From Dinoroseobacter sp. (GTDB lineage: Bacteria; Pseudomonadota; Alphaproteobacteria; Rhodobacterales; Rhodobacteraceae), in assembly GCA_017643385.1 (NCBI GenBank), contig JAEPNN010000010.1, positions 62,001 to 126,000 of the forward strand: a DNA stretch of 64,000 nt, given 5' to 3'. The position numbers and the translations under genes are program-made. This document shows positions 53,011 through 62,428 of this stretch, in pieces. Numbering within the stretch: the stretch's first letter is position 1; every line of letters begins with the position of its first letter. The notes beneath the pieces were generated by a model. It searched no databases. It was given only the letters and a program-made list of their open reading frames with translations, and was not told the origin of the DNA.

Positions 53011-53468
53011 CGCAAAGCTTCTCACTTTATTTGTGTTTCCAAATGCGCGCTCAAGACAGCTTGATCGCAAACGTAGACCGAGAAAAACAGTGGCTGGGGG
53101 ATTTGTGCAAGGGCAATGATTATGACTTCATTGGTGCCTTAGCGTTTCTGAATACAGAGAACACATGTGATCCCATCGCCAATAAAGTGGTTTCTCGGAT
53201 CTTTTAGCTATGAGACAAATATTGACGAGACCTTGAAGCCTTAGCCTTGGAGGCGGCAATTCTGCAACCTCAAATTTCTGGACTGAGCGCATTCTTGGGG
53301 GCTGAAACTTCATTCATTAGAGATGGAACAATCTCTACATTCCAAAGTGGCAAGGCCTTGGCATGAGCATCTGTCATGTCAAGGCCTTACTCTTGGAGTT
53401 TTCATACTCGTATGATCAGGTCAAACATGGAAAACGAGGACTTTGTATACTATTTACACAACCTGATA
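53011..53468. other. gene-poor transition into the AT-rich island
   Basis: About 460 bases with no recognisable gene. Base composition falls from GC-rich to AT-rich at about 53.3 kb. Short frames on both strands look random. Confidence 0.4.
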
Positions 53469-53780
53469 CTATCTTCCATTGTTACTATAAGAATAGCTAG
53501 AACTGGAGTTATCGTTAGTAGTAGAATCGCTATCATTACGGTAGTAAGGTGCGCAAAGGTCATAAGCAGTATCGAACCAATACCCTTCAGGACATTCATC
53601 TTCCTGGGGGATGCAAAGGTCTATATACTGACCTTCAACAGAGAGAACATATCCTTCATTACATTCAGCGGACCCATACTTATTATAAGTGGGTTGTTGT
53701 GTGACAAGTGTTAACTCTGGTGCTGAACACGCACTTAATCCTAAGGTTATAATTGCAATGACAGGTACTAGAAATCGCAT
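53469..53780 (-). CDS. small Cys-repeat lipoprotein, function unknown
   Basis: A 103-residue predicted lipoprotein: a hydrophobic signal (MRFLVPVIAIITLG) ends in the lipobox LSAC with lipidated Cys18. The mature part contains two copies of the pattern Cys-x-Glu-Gly-Tyr...Leu-Cys-x-Pro: Cys40/Cys56 and Cys63/Cys76. These may form two disulfide-closed loops. The tail is rich in Ser, Asn and Tyr. I recognise no family. It lies alone in an AT-rich island, with codon use unlike the operons to its left. Confidence 0.6.
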   Translation of the reverse strand: MRFLVPVIAIITLGLSACSAPELTLVTQQPTYNKYGSAECNEGYVLSVEGQYIDLCIPQEDECPEGYWFDTAYDLCAPYYRNDSDSTTNDNSSSSYSYSNNGR

Positions 53781-54322
53781 TAGAAAGTAATCTCCCCTTA
53801 TGGTTCCATTCTGAGACTACTGTAGTGCTTGGGGATAAGTCCTTATATCTTAGGTAAACGAAACTCTCCTCGGATATAAAAATTAGGAGATTTATGTTTA
53901 AAGTATATCCTAATGTATATAGGAACTATGTTATAGTTACTGTTGGAATAGCGCAAAATCTTTATAAAAGGATCCATTGAGTTTATACAGAGTAATATCG
54001 TAACTAATCTCAATAAGTAGTAAAAATTCCAATAGCTCTAGTGTTTAATCTATTCTACTCTTCTCAGAGTAGCTATAAGCCGTTATTTCCAATATTAACT
54101 TGTTTGAGAGCTCGAGGTTAGAGAGCCTAACAGTTTTGAGTTTGGTACAAACCGGTCTTAGCTATCTTCTAAAAAATAGAAGAATTACCTCTCAAAGTCT
54201 AGTTTCATTCTAACCTTAGAAAATGTTTCACACTCGCGTTCTCACTTTTGATTTAGCGAGATAGGTTGCATGCGGCGCTTTCAGCCCGTTATTTAATCTT
54301 CAAACGGCATGAGGCGCTACGT
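53781..54322. other. AT-rich non-coding stretch
   Basis: About 540 bases, strongly AT-rich compared with the rest of the window. Two small hairpins are visible: CTACTC/GAGTAG at 54055-54072 and CTTCTA/TAGAAG at 54166-54182. No gene-like frame is present. It may be an old insertion or a regulatory desert of foreign DNA. Confidence 0.4.
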
Positions 54323-54778
54323 TTAGCACTCTGGCACCTCGCCTCGATCGATTAGAATCGCGCCAGGAATGTCCGTTGTAGGATTGCCCGGTTTTCGTGA
54401 AGTCATGGCATCGAATAGCGCTTGCGCTATCGTTGGGCTGACGTTTGCCATTAGGTAATAACCGCCAATTGCGTTCAATTCCCGAGTGATTGGGTCAAAT
54501 GGAAAATGTACCCGCCATAAAGCTTCCCGTGTTGTACAGACGCGCGCATATGAAGACCAAACAACACCTGAAGAGGCAATGTTGGCGCGGATCTCCACGA
54601 TGGCTTCCTCGCTCTTCATAGCCCGCACTTCATCCATCAGGCGCCCACCTGGATAGGCCGAAGAAAGAATGATACGACCGTTTTGACCGGCTTGATTTAG
54701 GCCGCTGTGCCAAGCTTCCTGAGTTACTGAAAGTACGGGTGAACTAAGAAATAAAAGTGGTAAAAGAAATCTAAACAT
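54323..54778 (-). CDS. secreted protein of unknown function
   Basis: A 151-residue protein with a Sec-type signal (MFRFLLPLLFLSSPVLS, cleavage near residue 17). The mature part is mixed, with two cysteines (in RVCTTRE and the last residue), a central IRANIASSGVVWSSYARVC and an AIGGYYLMANVSPTIAQALFDAM segment. I do not recognise the family. It sits alone, flanked by long AT-rich gaps, with somewhat higher GC than these. It could be a periplasmic or secreted accessory protein. Confidence 0.55.
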   Translation of the reverse strand: MFRFLLPLLFLSSPVLSVTQEAWHSGLNQAGQNGRIILSSAYPGGRLMDEVRAMKSEEAIVEIRANIASSGVVWSSYARVCTTREALWRVHFPFDPITRELNAIGGYYLMANVSPTIAQALFDAMTSRKPGNPTTDIPGAILIDRGEVPEC

Positions 54779-55710
54779 TAGATCAGCGATATAGGCGTAT
54801 TTTGCTCGCTAGCTTTGTTATTGCTAACTGTTACTATGTTGTGCTGATGTGAATTGAGGATTTTAAAAAATTTCATAAAGATCACCGATAGCTAGTAATT
54901 AAATTACAGCTTTAGTTAGAGCGTCAGATTATTTTAAAGATCTATTGCTTAGGTGTTTGAGAAATTACTACCAAAAATATTATCTGAATATATTATACAG
55001 CTTAGACAGTAGTAGTAGTACAGAAGCGACCCTAGTCAGTCGGTCTTTAATTCAATTGAAGCATCTAATTTAGCCCTTTGTTTATAAGCGGCATTTATTA
55101 GATCTTCTAATTACTTATACAGTGATTTGTGTGGGTAAGTCTTGATATCTTGAGTAAAAGTAGATTACTCATGAACATACTATGAGACTTTTGCCTGCTT
55201 TGATCGCGAATAGCTTATACTTAAGAATACTAGATTACCCTTTATGTATCGAAGGATAATGGAGAGTAGTTGGAGAAACGCCTTAAATCTTAATGGGTGC
55301 GCTAAGGTTCACTTTTCATTTATTTTTGCTAGTATTAGTCCTACAGCTTTAAAAATTATTAGAGAGTAGAACTTATATTTTTTGCATTTCCGACGCCGAG
55401 CTCGCAGGCATTGAGTTCCTCTTCCCAAATCCCATGGAAATCCTCATTTCTATGATCGGCTCTTGGGCGCTGTCTTTCTCAATAGCGTTAGGTTTTGGTG
55501 GCGAGACGCATCGCACGTCCACGGACCGGACAAGACGCTCAGCAACCGCTGGAAGCGGTGGAACGATAAACACACGGCCGCCGAGTTCGTGATTGGTTCG
55601 GTCGCTAATCACAGTGTCAAATGACTGTAATGCTTAAGGCGAGCTTGCTGAAAGCGCACCGCACGACGTCCAGCTTGGGTGTTAAGAGGAGTATGGACGA
55701 CTAATTTGCT
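54779..55710. other. AT-rich gene-poor stretch before the IS5 remnant
   Basis: About 930 bases. AT-rich to about 55370, then of normal composition. A minus-strand frame of 79 residues (55373-55612) has no recognisable family or signal and is not supported as a gene. No tRNA or origin-like repeats were recognised. Confidence 0.4.
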
Positions 55711-55965
55711 GCTGAGGATCGCGGCTATAACGCTGACTGGTGCACAGAAGGTTTGAAAACTACTGGGGTTGGTGCCGACGTCCTAGCAAAGAACAATGTA
55801 AGCAGGCCGTTCTTTGGGACGAACATTGATACAAACGTCTAAGCCGCAAAGAGATCATGTTCGGCAAATCTGGGTCTTGGAAGTGTGTGGCAACGATCTG
55901 AGACCGCTGCCAAAGGGACACCTCATCTGCAATTGCAATAGCCGCGAAAGTCAGCAAATGGAGCT
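55711..55965 (+). pseudogene. IS5-family transposase C-terminal remnant
   Basis: AEDRGYNADWCTEGLKTTGV matches the DRGYDADWF region of IS5-type DDE transposases. After a one-base shift near 55830 the next frame reads YKRLSRKEIMFGKSGSWKCVATI, a stop, then DRCQRDTSSAIAIAAKV, matching the IEIMFGRLKDWRRVATRYDRC and SAIALAA region. The catalytic Glu region is present but the protein is broken by at least one frameshift and one stop, and its N-terminal two thirds are missing. It lies between the AT-rich island and the rhamnose locus. Confidence 0.75.
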
Positions 55966-56079
55966 GTGCGCATAGAAAATTAAGCGTTGGGCGCATGGTC
56001 TGAAAGGGCCCAAAGCTACGAATTTTGCGCAAACCTCAATGCCCGCTTCCAAAGCTTCACCTTACTACTCAAGGTCATG

Positions 56080-57474
56080 CTAATCGCGTCTATCTAAGCG
56101 CGCTGTCAGGGCCCTGCGCCAAGTATTCGCGTACTGCTCGTAAGACCTGTGTTGTTGGGGGAGATACCTTGTGCCCTCAAAGGCTGTGCATAGTGCGCGG
56201 CCATTTAGCGCCAACAAGGCGGCGCCCTGGCTGGTCCCTGTCGTAGTGTCTGTTGCTACAACTGTGCAATTTGTTGCAGCGGTGAGCATTTCGCAGAAGC
56301 CCTTGTTCTTGGCAAAAGGACCCTCAACAAAAATGGGACCCGTGTGGCCAGTCAACGACAGACATTCTGCTGTCATCAATGCGAGATAGAACGCTAGGGC
56401 TGCTGCACGTTCCTGGGTTCCGGGCAGCGGGACTGACCCGAGCCAGCTATGATGTTGGCCCTGAAACGGACCGCTCTCCGGAACCAATGCGGGCAGAAGC
56501 ATGGGCCCGTCCTGCGCGACCGCCGCGCGTGTTTGTTCATTGCCGGTGCTAATATGGCCGTTCATTCCAAGCTCGAATTCACGTCCACCCATGAAACGAG
56601 CTGAAGGCACCGGATCACCCAGAGCGTTAACGTTGACCAAAGTATCTCGCGAAGGGTCCAGAGTTTTCTTTTCGCCAGCTACGGACATTACAACTACCCA
56701 AGTCCCTGTCGAAACGACAGAAAACGGAGCGGTACGGTTAAGAACATGGGGCAACAGCGAGGCATTTGAATCGTGGATGCCGCAGTGAACCGGCGTGTCG
56801 GGGTTAAGGCCTGTTTGCGCAGAGATTTGGGGCAACACAGGTCCGAGAACCTTCGCCGATCTGCGTGCTGGTGCCATTTTGTCAGCAATACTCAACCGCT
56901 CGACCAATGAAGAATATTGTGCCTCTGACGGGTTCCACAGATCTGTGTGACATCCCAGAGAGGATACATCACTGGCCAGGACGCCTGCCAGCTGATGCCC
57001 CCAAAATTGTGGATAGGTTACAATTGACCCTGTGCGGTCGCGAAGCCCGGGGTCCTGCGCAAATTGCCAATGAAGTTGTGCCCCAAGGTTCAAGCCCATG
57101 GGTAATCTCGGCGACCCTGTCTCTTCGAAGCCGGGTCGGATGGCGTCATAGTCTGCCGTCAAGTCATCTGGACCCGAGTACTCATAGTCGAGGATAGGTG
57201 CGGCAAGTGCGCCGTCTGGTGCAATCAGGGCGCAGGCTGCTCCATGGGTGGTGATCGAAATAGCGTCAATGCCTATGCGCTTTTTAAACTCACCCAGCCC
57301 GTTTAGTAAAAAAGTCCAGATTGCTTTGACGTCGAAGTGAGGATACGGCGGACCGTCCAGGACGACGTTTGGACGTGTTATCACATCGATCTCTGACAGG
57401 TCGTGGGCATCCACAATAGCTAGTTTTGCGTTGGTCTTACCAATATCAATGACCGCGATGTGCCGGGGCGTCAT
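56080..57474 (-). CDS. rhaK: rhamnose/rhamnulose kinase (FGGY family)
   Basis: A 464-residue FGGY sugar kinase. [17 protein letters not shown] opens the first ATPase domain, [11 protein letters not shown] (Asp as probable catalytic base) and [10 protein letters not shown] lie in the middle and [11 protein letters not shown] near the C-terminus. In Rhizobium leguminosarum RhaK phosphorylates rhamnose for catabolism and is also needed for uptake by the RhaSTPQ importer (established knowledge); gene order here is the same, rhaRSTPQUK. Its start overlaps the rhaU stop by four bases. It is the last gene of the operon. Confidence 0.88.
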   Translation of the reverse strand: MTPRHIAVIDIGKTNAKLAIVDAHDLSEIDVITRPNVVLDGPPYPHFDVKAIWTFLLNGLGEFKKRIGIDAISITTHGAACALIAPDGALAAPILDYEYSGPDDLTADYDAIRPGFEETGSPRLPMGLNLGAQLHWQFAQDPGLRDRTGSIVTYPQFWGHQLAGVLASDVSSLGCHTDLWNPSEAQYSSLVERLSIADKMAPARRSAKVLGPVLPQISAQTGLNPDTPVHCGIHDSNASLLPHVLNRTAPFSVVSTGTWVVVMSVAGEKKTLDPSRDTLVNVNALGDPVPSARFMGGREFELGMNGHISTGNEQTRAAVAQDGPMLLPALVPESGPFQGQHHSWLGSVPLPGTQERAAALAFYLALMTAECLSLTGHTGPIFVEGPFAKNKGFCEMLTAATNCTVVATDTTTGTSQGAALLALNGRALCTAFEGTRYLPQQHRSYEQYANTWRRALTARLDRRD

Positions 57475-57785
57475 GGCATGTGAAAGACGGGCGTCAGCGG
57501 CACCGCCACAGGTTCATTGTCGGGCTTGGTTTCCATGATATCAGCCATATGCGCCCACCAACGCTGCATAATCGCGTGGCCTGGCAGTGCGTCCATACTA
57601 TGGTCCTCGCGTCGCCGGAGGAGGCCAAACAAAATGTGAGTCTCTTCGTCAAGATAGATTGAATAGTCGGATACGCCTGCTGTTTTCAGGAGATCAACCA
57701 GTTCGGGCCATATCTCGTCATGGCGTTTCTTGTATTCCTCCAGGCAGCCAGGGTTGAGCTTCATCTTGAAAGCGTATTTTCCCAT
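57471..57785 (-). CDS. rhaU: L-rhamnose mutarotase
   Basis: A 104-residue alpha-beta-barrel protein of the RhaM/RhaU family, which interconverts alpha and beta L-rhamnose. [50 protein letters not shown] and a C-terminal [13 protein letters not shown] are all family hallmarks, including the His of the active site (RHDEIWP). It sits between the permease and kinase genes, overlapping the kinase by four bases and directly abutting the permease stop. Confidence 0.93.
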   Translation of the reverse strand: MGKYAFKMKLNPGCLEEYKKRHDEIWPELVDLLKTAGVSDYSIYLDEETHILFGLLRRREDHSMDALPGHAIMQRWWAHMADIMETKPDNEPVAVPLTPVFHMP

Positions 57786-58766
57786 CTATGATCTCCACAT
57801 CGCCCACAGTCGCGGTAATGCAATAACTGAGATCAGCAAGGCGCCGATCACGATCGACATCACGATACCTGGTACGTTGAGTAGGCCAAGCCCGAAAGTC
57901 ACGAGCCCCATCACAAAGGCAGCTATTACAACCCCGGGTATGGAGCCCGAACCCCCGAGAATATTAACCCCGCCGAGGACCACCATGGTGACGATCTCGA
58001 GCTCCCAGCCAAAAGCGATCGAGGGCCGCGTCGAGCCAAGACGCGAAGTCAGGCAGACGGCGGCGACCCCGGACATTAATCCAGTCAACAAGAACAAGAT
58101 GAACTTGACCCGACCAACGCGGATACCCGCGAACAGAGCCCCGGTGGCGTTGTTTCCAATGGCATACACGGCGCGACCGAAGTTAGTCATGTGTAGAATA
58201 ACAGCATAGATTGCGGCAATAATTGCGAACAGGGCGAATTCGAACGAGATCACCCACCAGACATAACCCTGACCGAAAAAAGCGAAATCCGCAGGGTAGC
58301 CTTTATAGACTTGGTCGCCTAGCACAATGAAACTGATCCCGCGGAAAAGGCTCATCGTGCCAATGGTTACAACGATGGACGGAAGGCCCAGGCCAGTCAC
58401 AAGAAATCCGTTGACTGCGCCGCAAGTCAGGCCCACGGCCAGCCCGATCAGGACGAGCCCCTCGGTTCCCACGCCCACCTGCACGGCGGCACCCATGGCG
58501 GTGGAAGCAAGCGCAATAATTGCAGCGACTGACAGATCAATTTCGCCAGAGATGATCAACAGCGCCATCGCAAAGGCAATCATCGCCTTTTCTGTGAAGT
58601 TGAAGGTCGCGTCGGATAGGTTCCACGCGTTTAGAAAATAGGGGGAAGCAAAGCTGTTTGCGATGAAAATGCCTATTGCAACCAACATCAGCAAGCTTTC
58701 CCAGCTTTTTAGGTTCCGCTCTAACGGAGATTGCAAGCGGTCGGGTAGGCTGCGGGACGTAGTCAT
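57786..58766 (-). CDS. rhaQ: rhamnose ABC transporter permease RhaQ
   Basis: A 326-residue permease of the ribose/rhamnose (BPD_transp_2) family with about eight to ten helices. I start it at the ATG at 58766, overlapping the rhaP stop by four bases; a longer frame inside rhaP is rejected. VLGGVNILGGSGSIPGVVIAAFVMGL near the C-terminus and SGEIDLSVAAIIALAS are the signature segments. It forms the channel with RhaP. The next gene (rhaU) starts immediately after its stop. Confidence 0.9.
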   Translation of the reverse strand: MTTSRSLPDRLQSPLERNLKSWESLLMLVAIGIFIANSFASPYFLNAWNLSDATFNFTEKAMIAFAMALLIISGEIDLSVAAIIALASTAMGAAVQVGVGTEGLVLIGLAVGLTCGAVNGFLVTGLGLPSIVVTIGTMSLFRGISFIVLGDQVYKGYPADFAFFGQGYVWWVISFEFALFAIIAAIYAVILHMTNFGRAVYAIGNNATGALFAGIRVGRVKFILFLLTGLMSGVAAVCLTSRLGSTRPSIAFGWELEIVTMVVLGGVNILGGSGSIPGVVIAAFVMGLVTFGLGLLNVPGIVMSIVIGALLISVIALPRLWAMWRS

Positions 58767-59743
58767 GTCGCGTGCTCCGCGCGTTTGAGGATGATGCGCC
58801 CCTTGGTGCGGTTGGCCTGCGCGTTCAGCGCGACAGCGATAATGATTGCGCCACCCGAGATTGCCATCTGCCAGAAGGGAGAAATGTTCACGACCGGAAG
58901 CGCATTGGCGATGATGCCGAGAAATAGTGCGCCCAGAAGCGCCCCCGCCACAGAGCCGATACCGCCCATGATTGAAACGCCACCGATGACGCAAGCGGCT
59001 ACAACGGTGAGTTCAAACCCTCCGGCCACATCGACATAAGCCACCGCAAAGCGCGAGACCCAGAGGTAGCCGGTCAGACCTGCCAGCGCGCCAGATATCA
59101 TAAAGGCCCAAAACTGGGTGCGGCCAACGTTAATTCCCGCATATGTGGCGGCATGCGGGTTTCCCCCTGCAGCGTAGAACGCGCGACCAAGGGTGGTGCG
59201 GGTCATGACGATGGTAAACAATATCACCGCGGCAATGGCGAACCAGCTGAGCACTGGTAAGCCTAGGATATCAGATCTTGGGAAAGCCTTGAAGGTGTCA
59301 CTCATCTCGTGGCTGTTTACCCATTTGCCCTCGGTCAGAAGAAAAATAGTACCTCGGAAGATCGTCATTGTGCCAAGCGTAACCACGATTGGCGGGATAT
59401 CCAGTTTCCAGACAAGGATACCGTTGAACATACCGAGGCAAGCACCGAAACTGGTGGCCACGACCAGAGTCACGATAATTGGCAGGCCTGGGGCCGCTAT
59501 GTTGATCAGTGAAACGACCATGCCGGTCAACGCGAGGTTGGCCGCGACCGACAGATCAATGCATTTGGTCAGGATTACGATCATCTGTCCGATGGCCAGT
59601 AGGATAAGCGGCGAGGTGTCGTTGAAAACCGAGACAAGGTTGGATGGCGTTATAAAGGCTGGAAAGCGGCTTGAGATGATCCCGAGCACCAGCGCAATGG
59701 CGACCAGCAGCAAGAGTTCACGGGAGGCGAGAATGCGTTTCAT
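58763..59743 (-). CDS. rhaP: rhamnose ABC transporter permease RhaP
   Basis: A 326-residue permease of the same family as RhaQ: LTKCIDLSVAANLALTGMVVSL, LVTLGTM-type segment (IVVTLGTMTIFRGTIFLL) and CVIGGVSIMGGIGSVAGALLGALFLG are present. It overlaps rhaT (stop 59740) and rhaQ by four bases on each side, giving tight translational coupling. Confidence 0.9.
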   Translation of the reverse strand: MKRILASRELLLLVAIALVLGIISSRFPAFITPSNLVSVFNDTSPLILLAIGQMIVILTKCIDLSVAANLALTGMVVSLINIAAPGLPIIVTLVVATSFGACLGMFNGILVWKLDIPPIVVTLGTMTIFRGTIFLLTEGKWVNSHEMSDTFKAFPRSDILGLPVLSWFAIAAVILFTIVMTRTTLGRAFYAAGGNPHAATYAGINVGRTQFWAFMISGALAGLTGYLWVSRFAVAYVDVAGGFELTVVAACVIGGVSIMGGIGSVAGALLGALFLGIIANALPVVNISPFWQMAISGGAIIIAVALNAQANRTKGRIILKRAEHAT

Positions 59744-61287
59744 TGTGCGTCTTCCCGGATCCCGGCGGCATGGCTGACAAGCGTTTCTGGTGTGATCCGG
59801 TCACGGGGAAGTTCCGCCACAATGCGCCCTTCACGCATGACAATCACGCGATCGGACATTCCTACGATCTCTGGGATTTCAGAGCTGACCATGATGACAG
59901 CCAGCCCTTGCGCGGCAAGCTCAGCCATGAATTCATGAACAGCTGCCTTTGACCCGATGTCGATGCCCTTGGTCGGTTCATCGAGAATGATGACCTTGGG
60001 CTGAGTTGCGAGCCATTTGGCGATCACCACCTTTTGCTGGTTTCCGCCCGACAGATTACCGACGTCCGTATCGAGCGAGGCTGCACGCAAATCCAGCCGC
60101 TCGGTATACTCTCGCGCAAGTTTGAATTCTTCTGCCAATTTGATGAATCCCTTGCGCGAGGTGCGCGCGAGTGACGGCAGGGTTACGTTTTGGAAGATTG
60201 GTAGCGCACCAATGGCGCCTTGCCTGCCTCTGTCTTCCGGGACGTAGACAATGCCGCTTGAGACGGCGTCAGCGGGCGATGCGATGGAAATTGGTTCCCC
60301 ATCAATTCTGACAGTTCCTTTTGTCGGTCGGGTAATTCCGAAAAGTGCCTGCATGAACTCGGACCGGCCTGCACCGACCAAGCCGTAGAATCCTAGGATT
60401 TCGCCACGCCTGAGGGTGAAACCAATATCCGCAAATTCGGTAGGGTGGTCGTACCCTGTGACTTCGAGGATGCCTTTGCCCACGTTGTGGTCGCGTTTGG
60501 GGAAGATCTGGCTTACATCGCGTCCCACCATCAACTTAACCAATTCGGCTTCGCGGACATCCGTGATCTTCCCCTCGCCAACCATCTGGCCGTCGCGATA
60601 GACTGTGTAAAAATCTGCGATACGGAAAATTTCATCGAACTTGTGGCTGATGAAGAGGATTGCTTTGCCTTGCGCTTTCAGGCTCTCGACAAGCTCATAG
60701 AGTTCCTCAATTTCCTTCTGGCTAAGGGCAGCAGTGGGTTCGTCCATGATCACGACGCGCGCGTCGATGGAAAGCGCACGTGCTATGGCGACCAGGTGTT
60801 TATTTGCGGTGCCAAGGTCCTTCAACGTCGCGCCCGGGTCGATTTTCGCCCCAATACCCGCCAGAATGCTCTGTGCACGGGACGCCATCTCGTCTTTGTC
60901 AATCAGGCCGAAGCGACCTTTCGGTGCGTGCCCAAGAAAGATGTTCTCAGCAACAGAAAGTTCGTCGAACAGAACGGTTTCCTGATGGATGGCCGTCACC
61001 CCCGCAGTTTCAGCTGATTGTGGGGTTGGAAAGCGAACGGCGGCGCCGTCAATTTTTATTTCCCCTTCGTCAGGTTGATAAATGCCCGTCAGAACCTTCA
61101 CGATGGTCGACTTGCCCGCACCGTTTTCACCCACCAGCGCCGTGACCTTGCCGGGGTATAGATAAAGCGAGACATCCGACAGGGCCCGCACACCCGGAAA
61201 AGTCTTGGTCACTCCAGACAGGCGTAGAAGCGGCGCTGGGGCAACTTTGGTGGCGTGCGATACGATGGTGTTCAACTCAGGCTGCAT
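59740..61287 (-). CDS. rhaT: rhamnose ABC transporter ATP-binding protein RhaT (two ATPase domains)
   Basis: A 515-residue double ATPase of the RbsA type. I start it at the ATG at 61287. The first domain has Walker A GENGAGKS at 53-60, signature LGTANKHLVAIARAL (degenerate) and Walker B VVIMDEPTAALS. The second domain has a GAGRSEF-type degenerate Walker A and the intact signature LSGGNQQKVVIAKWL with Walker B VIILDEPTKGID. This uneven pair of sites is normal for sugar importers of this class. Confidence 0.92.
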   Translation of the reverse strand: MQPELNTIVSHATKVAPAPLLRLSGVTKTFPGVRALSDVSLYLYPGKVTALVGENGAGKSTIVKVLTGIYQPDEGEIKIDGAAVRFPTPQSAETAGVTAIHQETVLFDELSVAENIFLGHAPKGRFGLIDKDEMASRAQSILAGIGAKIDPGATLKDLGTANKHLVAIARALSIDARVVIMDEPTAALSQKEIEELYELVESLKAQGKAILFISHKFDEIFRIADFYTVYRDGQMVGEGKITDVREAELVKLMVGRDVSQIFPKRDHNVGKGILEVTGYDHPTEFADIGFTLRRGEILGFYGLVGAGRSEFMQALFGITRPTKGTVRIDGEPISIASPADAVSSGIVYVPEDRGRQGAIGALPIFQNVTLPSLARTSRKGFIKLAEEFKLAREYTERLDLRAASLDTDVGNLSGGNQQKVVIAKWLATQPKVIILDEPTKGIDIGSKAAVHEFMAELAAQGLAVIMVSSEIPEIVGMSDRVIVMREGRIVAELPRDRITPETLVSHAAGIREDAQ

Positions 61288-61368
61288 GAGTGTGGATTCT
61301 AAATGTTTAGGATGCGTATCGTTGGGGCATGGGTCAACGCCCACGCCCCAATCGATGTTCGAAGCCGA

Positions 61369-62367
61369 TCAGAAGATCGATTTGAACTGGTCGATATTGG
61401 AAGAATCGTATGTGAATGGATCCGCCATAGCAGCCGAGCCAGTGTCATCTAAAGTGACCGAGCCCATGCGACCCATTGGGATTTCGGCTCCAGCTCCGGT
61501 TTCCGCACCGGTTGCGATGGCATGGGCAAGCATGGTGGCAGAATATCCCAAATCAATCGGGTTCCAGATCGCGAAGCTTTTTGTGGCACCGGAGTCGACA
61601 CAGCCTGCCATTTCGGAGGGAAGTCCGAGACCGGTCACGTTGATCTCACCAATTTTGCCTGCGTCAGTCACCGCCTGACAGGATGCCAGAATACCAACAG
61701 TTGTTGGTGCGATAATCGCCTTCAAATCAGGATAGGAGGCCATTAGGCCCTGTGCCTCACGATATGATTTATCGCTGAGGTCATCACCATAGACTGTCGC
61801 TACAAGGTTCACGCCATCATAGTTTGGCAGAACCTCTTTTGCAGCCTCAATCCAAGCGTTTTGGTTGGTCGCAGTGGCTGTTGCCGACAGGATCGCAACA
61901 TCGCCGCCATCTGGCATGTGATCGGCGGCGAGCTTAATGATCGTATTACCAATAAGCGGTGTGGAAGATGGGTTCAGGTGCATTTGGCGTCCGCCTTCTG
62001 CAACGCCTGAGTCCCACGAAATCACAGTGATGCCACGATCCATTGCGCGCTTGAGCGACGGAACAAGAGCATCGGGATCATTTGCTGAAATTGCGATAGC
62101 ATCAACGCCTTGAGCAATGAGTGAATTGATGACCTCGATTTGGCCTTCGGCGGTGGTGTCCGTTGGGCCAGTGTAGATAATCTCGACATTGCCGAGCTCG
62201 CTGGCAGCCTCTTCCGCACCTTCGGCGGCCGCTTCGAAGAAGCCGATACCCAGTGCCTTGACAACCAGAGCGATGCGCATGTTGTCCTGCGCCATGGCGG
62301 TCGTTCCGACCATGCTTGCCGCGAGGCTGAGGCCTGCGACGAGTGAAGTGAATGTACGACGTTTCAT
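61369..62367 (-). CDS. rhaS: rhamnose ABC transporter substrate-binding protein RhaS
   Basis: A 332-residue periplasmic sugar-binding protein (PBP type I, ribose/rhamnose class). A Sec signal (MKRRTFTSLVAGLSLAASMVGTTAMAQ) is followed by MRIALVVKALGIGFFEAAAEGAEEAA, GVDAIAISANDPDALVPSLKRAMDRGI and VISWDSGVAEGGRQMHLNP. AGGGAGG lies at good spacing before the start. Its place as the first transporter gene after rhaR matches the Rhizobium order. Confidence 0.92.
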   Translation of the reverse strand: MKRRTFTSLVAGLSLAASMVGTTAMAQDNMRIALVVKALGIGFFEAAAEGAEEAASELGNVEIIYTGPTDTTAEGQIEVINSLIAQGVDAIAISANDPDALVPSLKRAMDRGITVISWDSGVAEGGRQMHLNPSSTPLIGNTIIKLAADHMPDGGDVAILSATATATNQNAWIEAAKEVLPNYDGVNLVATVYGDDLSDKSYREAQGLMASYPDLKAIIAPTTVGILASCQAVTDAGKIGEINVTGLGLPSEMAGCVDSGATKSFAIWNPIDLGYSATMLAHAIATGAETGAGAEIPMGRMGSVTLDDTGSAAMADPFTYDSSNIDQFKSIF

Positions 62368-62428
62368 ATTAAATCCTCCCTGAAAGTCACGTTAGGTTCT
62401 CGGTTCGTGGGTCTTAGTTCCAAGGCGG

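Noticed and set aside
53781-55372. Possible CRISPR array or replication origin in the AT-rich island
   Set aside because: No regularly spaced repeats and no DnaA-box cluster; only isolated short hairpins.
55373-55612. 79-residue minus-strand frame in the AT-rich island
   Set aside because: No family resemblance, no ribosome binding site, and next to a broken IS5-type remnant; not supported as a gene.
57730-58209. 159-residue plus-strand frame opposite rhaQ
   Set aside because: Shadow of the permease; proline/threonine-rich composition from reversed hydrophobic codons.
59193-59777. 194-residue plus-strand frame opposite rhaP
   Set aside because: Shadow of the permease for the same reason.
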